Assembly (NCBI GenBank): GCA_027625915.1
Contig: JANTQA010000060.1
Location: 992,001-1,056,000 of the forward strand
Origin: Anaeramoeba flamelloides
Taxonomy: Eukaryota > Metamonada > Anaeramoebidae
Direction of reading: 5' to 3'
DNA length: 64,000 bases
Shown here: piece by piece, positions 59,985 to 64,000 of the stretch
Layout of the letters: every line of letters starts with the position of its first letter
Numbering within the stretch: the first letter of the stretch is position 1
The notes under the pieces: model-generated
What the model was told of the DNA's origin: nothing
The model's input: only the letters and a program-made list of their open reading frames with translations
The model's database searches: none
Made by a program: the position numbers and the translations under genes

Positions 59985-61560
59985 TAATGAAGATAAAATA
60001 TCACGATCATCAAAAAAATTTTATCAAAAAATAAAATAAATATTTGGTAATTTTTCATCTTTTTAATAAACTCACTTATAATAAACGCCATTTTTAATAA
60101 AAGATCTTTGATCAAAAATTATTTTTGAAATGATGTTGTACAATTTAAGTTGAAAAATACAATTTTTGAGGTTCTATTCAGATTTTTTTCAAATTTAAGA
60201 GTAAAAAATTTGAATAAAATTTTTGCTTCTAGTCAAGAGGCTATAATAAAATATTTTAAAGGTATTTTAAATTGAATGAATATCTTTCAAATAGCGAATC
60301 AAATATTTCGATTTTTTTAAAAAATTATTTCATGTTTTAAAAAGTAAAAAAAAACTTTTTTTGATTTTCCTTTAGGTTTTCTTTAATTTTAGAAATAAAC
60401 AGAAAATTTTTAAAATTTTTGGTTTTTTTCATAAAGTAAAAAAAGGGAGGACACTTTTCGTTAGGTTTTCCAAAATTCAAAATAATTGAGTAAAATCATA
60501 GATTTTTACTCCATTCTTTTGAATTCTGGAAAATCATCATTAGATTTTCTTGAGTTTTCTGTTTATGAGGAAAATCGATAGATTTTGCGAATAAAACAGA
60601 AAACCTCAAGAAAAGATAGGAATTGACGGACACTTCAGTTAGGTTTTTTTAATTTAAAAAATTAACAGATAATTTATTTAAATTTTTGGTTTATTTCAAA
60701 AAGTAAAAAAAAAACCCGTTATCTTTTCCAGAATTTAAAAGAATTAAGTAAAATCTATGTTTTTTTCTCCATTCTTTTTAATTCTGGAAAACCGCTATTG
60801 GATTTTCTTGAGTTTTCTGTTTATTTGGAAAATCAATAGATTTTCGTTAGTTTTTTTGAGTTTTCTGTTTTATTTATGAAGTGTTCTCGGTTTTTTTTTT
60901 TGAGGTTTTCTATTTTATTTGTTAAGTGTTCTAAGTTTTTTTACTGTTTGAAATAAACAGAATATTTTAATAAATTTTGGGTTTATTTCGAAAAGTAAAA
61001 AAAACCTAACGAAAATCAAAAGATTTTACATATAAAAAGGAAAACCTCAAGAAAGGTTAGGTACTCTACGGCACTCTACATACATAAAAATTGGGTTTTT
61101 GTAAATTCTTGAAATAAACAGAAAATTTAAGAAATTTTTGTTTTTTTCCCAAAAAAATAAATAAAATAAAATAAAAAACAAGTATAAGTCAGAAATTATC
61201 GTAAGAAATTTTTTCCTATATTTCAGTTTTATTTGATCAGTAAATTGTTTTTAAAAGTATTAGTTATTATATATATAAGTAAATATCTTCAAGTTGAATT
61301 AAACTTCAATTCAACCTGAAGTTAATTTTGAATTTATTAAACTAAACAAAATACCTGTTTTCTCAACTAGCGACTTTAAAAAAATTTAGTTATACTAACA
61401 ACGGCAAATAAAATAGCCTCATGATATCGAACTTATGAAATATTTATTATATTGCGAATAAATTTTATTATTAATGATGAAAGGTTTTAAGAGTGGTAGT
61501 TTTATCGAACTTAAAATTTTCAATTTTATTTTTTCATATTACCCTAGAAGGAAAAAATAA
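59985..61560 (+). mobile_element. Palindrome-array element, copy 4 (longest)
   Basis: Left arm at 59985-60350 (TTTTTAATAAACTCACTTATA, GATCAAAAATTATTTTTG, GTACAATTTAAGTTGAAAAA). The palindrome-rich middle at 60360-61090 has at least two Ccagaattc-type units (60460-60535, 60719-60795), TTCTTGAGTTTTCTGTTTAT units with complements, and TTTGAAATAAACAGAA units with complements. Right arm at 61195-61560 (CCTATATTTCAGTTTTATTTG, AGCGACTTTAAAAA, GATGAAAGGTTTTAAGAG). Confidence 0.65.
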
Positions 61561-62954
61561 ATTCTGAAAAATAAAGTTAAGCAAAACTACATATTGGATT
61601 CCAGTTATACATATTTATGAAATTATTTTTTCAAAGTTATGGTAATTTTATGTAATTAAAAAAAGATAGCTATTAAACTCATGATGTTTCATATACCCCC
61701 TTTTTATTTTTTCCCGACTTTTGAAATTATAAATATTTTTGGGATATTTTTATTTCTTGAAATAAGTCACAATGAATGAACTTTATATTGAACACTAAAT
61801 AAAAATAAAAAAAAAATAAATGTTAAAAAAAATTACCCCAAAAAAACAGAATATATATATATATTATGAAAAAAAAAAAAAAAAATGATAAAAAATATTC
61901 CAAAAACAGATAAAAAATCAGTTTATCAATTTAATTTAGCGATATCTTTTGATTGAAATATTTTGTGATATTTTAAAATTGAAAAATATGTTTCTTTTTA
62001 GACTAATAAAAAAAATAGATTAAAATAATCTCTTCACGAAGTCAATTAAAAAATTCAAAAATTTTACAATTAAAAATGAAAAAAAAATTTTACTTAAAAC
62101 TTTCATTTTTTTCAATTCCTATTAATATCTAATAAGGTTGTAAACCTTTTTCAAAATTTTTATGTATCATAGTGTTAATTATATGAGTGTATTTTAAAAA
62201 TTGAAAATTTCGAGATTTTTTTTTTGGAATAATTTTCCTTGTTATGTAGTGAATTATCTATCAAATTTTTTTTTTTAAAAAAAAACCTAATAATTCTGAT
62301 CATTAAACTATTTGTCTCATTAAATTACAATTACATTTTCAAAAATTATAAATGATTTCTGAATGATATTGAATATATTGTGGATGATAAAAATTTGGTC
62401 TATGTTTCCTATACTTTTTCGTTTTAATTGGGTCTTTTGGAAAAAAAAAATTTGTAAATTATCTGAAAGGGAAAAATCACAGAACCTAACCCACATAATA
62501 TTTTCCACTTTAGAAAATTCCAATAATGAATAAAACAATGCCCATTTTTTCTAATTTTATTTTTTTTACTCTTTTTTTTTTTCCTAGAATACAACTTGTT
62601 TAGCTTAAATGATGATTTTTTTAGTTCCTTTAATATTGTTCAAAGATTGGCTTTGAAAAGTACTACTTAATGTAACCGTAATTTTTCGATTACTAGATTA
62701 AAATTTAAAATTCAAATTCACAAATATTTTTATAATTATTTTATTAAATAATCTTCACAAAATTATTGCTAGATGAAAAATTTTAGAGATTTAAATAATA
62801 TTTCTTATCAAACTTTGAGACATAATGTTAATTTTTCAAATTTGGAGCGAAAAGAATGTTATTAATTTATTTGTCTAATTTTGTGAAAGTTTCTCGGAGT
62901 TTTTTAGGATCATAATTCTTGATAAAATTTTAATTCTGATAATTTGATTTTAAT

Positions 62955-63210
62955 CGCACAGTTATTGTACTTTTTATCGTGCACTAAAAGAAAACACATA
63001 AAGCACAAAAGAATCAAATAAGGCACAAAAAAAAATCAATAAATCATAAAAAAAGATTTGACAGAATAACACATAATTTTTTTTCTTTCATACTAAGAAC
63101 AAGGTCTCAAAAAAAGCAGTAAGTGCTTTAGAATCAAGGATTGTTCCTTGAAAATTTTTTTATTTTGCCTTATTTGATTAATTAGGGTGTGGGTTAAAAA
63201 GTGTACAGAT
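62955..63210. repeat. Possible foldback element
   Basis: GTACTTTTTATCG with AATCAAATAAGGCACAAAA at the left is partly complemented by TTTTGCCTTATTTGATTAATT and GGGTTAAAAAGTGTACAG at the right. The AAGGCACAAAA word also recalls the CAGTC MITE, but the ends differ. Confidence 0.35.
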
Positions 63211-64000
63211 TATAAAGGTTAAAAAAATGAATTCGAGGAACTCTTTTGATTTTCCTATCCTGAGGAAGGTACTTTAAAAAAAAGCGTCTAAAATTCTGTT
63301 TTATAATTTGAATAGGACCTTTAGTGTTTTCAAAGAGACAAACCGAGCATTATAATTAAAAAAAAAATTAAAAAAAAACAATAAAAAGAATAAAAAAATT
63401 AAAATTTCCGATCTGTTTCGGATAAATGTATTTATTTGATTTGGTTTTCTAATTTTTTTTTGAATCTAAGTGTTAAAGATCATTTAATCCAAAAGTTTTT
63501 TAATGGAACTATAAAAGATAGGAAGTAAAATAAAAAAAAAACAAAGAAAATAATAAAAAGATATGAAAAAAAATTAATGTTTTGAATTCAAGTAACAATT
63601 ACCAATAATATTCAAGAAACGGTTTCAAGGGTTCGATCAAAAAAAAAAAAAAAAAAAAAAAAAATCCAAAACAAAAAAAAAAGAATTTAAAGCAAAAAAT
63701 GCTTTTATGCAAAATTAATATTTCAGAAATAAAAAAGAAAAGTGGATCATAAAAAGAAAAGATCGAACTCTTGGACCAATTGTGTTCTTTGTAAAATTGG
63801 TCTTGATTTAAAATTGGGAATTGGAACCCGAATTAAACAACAAAAATTTTTGTTTTTTATCGAAAAGAAAAAAAATAAAAAGCAAATTTAGCAATTGAAA
63901 AAGAAAATAAAAAAAAAACAAAAAAAGTAAAACAAAAAATTACTTTATAAAAACCAATGATTTCTGCTTTTTCTCTGAAACATCTTCTACATAACATCAT

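Larger units (their letters stand above)
59716..64000. other. Gene-free flank with palindrome-array element
   Basis: It holds the fourth palindrome-array element (59985-61560), a possible foldback (62955-63210) and homopolymers (poly-A near 63638-63664). The frames at 59909-60115 and 62320-62538 show no recognisable domain. Confidence 0.55.

Noticed and set aside
62320-62538. 72-codon minus frame thought to be a LINE tail
   Set aside because: It has no zinc knuckle and no similarity to the tail of the LINE remnant at 46278.

Overview
The window is eukaryotic DNA from a very AT-rich, gene-sparse protist. The evidence is spliceosomal GT-AG introns, eukaryote-only domains (SH3, BAR-PH-ArfGAP-ankyrin, DH-PH-FYVE, B-box, MUN/DUF810-like), long homopolymer tracts, and proteins rich in Lys/Glu/Asn runs. 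The standard genetic code reads through every gene, and all six genes whose 3' end lies in the window stop with TAA. Composition and domain repertoire suit an amoeboid protist such as an Anaeramoeba-like metamonad or an amoebozoan. That placement is inference only.

Layout. (1) 1-3145, minus: four-SH3 scaffold protein, 3' end outside the window, with one 155-bp intron. (2) 3.1-8.9 kb: no gene, one MITE. (3) 8943-12266, minus: 1107-aa von Willebrand A protein with an intact MIDAS. (4) 12.3-20.6 kb: no confident gene, several decayed repeats. (5) 20601-29306, minus: one ACAP-type gene (BAR-PH-ArfGAP-ankyrin) whose five exons join in phase into an 810-aa protein. Its two large introns carry transposable elements. 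(6) 29.3-37.8 kb: repeats, two adjacent MITEs and a long TA/TG microsatellite. (7) 37801-38304, minus: small Arg-rich/acidic protein next to G-quadruplex-like tracts. (8) 38.3-43.5 kb: more MITE copies. (9) 43550-45103, plus: double B-box coiled-coil protein ending in a Nup98 GLEBS-like segment. (10) 45.1-51.5 kb: non-LTR retrotransposon remnant, a large foldback array and other repeats. (11) about 51.5-55.3 kb, plus: MUN/DUF810 (PATROL1/Unc13-like) protein with a frame break in a 27-A run. (12) 56959-59715, minus: DH-PH-FYVE Rho exchange factor with a duplicated basic N-terminal block. (13) 59.7-64 kb: another copy of the modular palindrome element.

Several genes belong to membrane traffic and cytoskeletal signalling (Arf GAP, Rho GEF with FYVE, MUN tether, SH3 scaffold). 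Each has its own spacing and no operon logic applies.

The least ordinary content is the repeat landscape. At least seven unrelated non-autonomous families can be recognised by comparing the window with itself. One is a composite element of two conserved arms around a variable cluster of 60-90 bp palindromes. Others are a 197-bp foldback MITE with CAGTC ends flanked by TA, a MITE of about 560 bp with TATAAACTCC ends, and an hAT-like element with iterated TATCGCGATA motifs.
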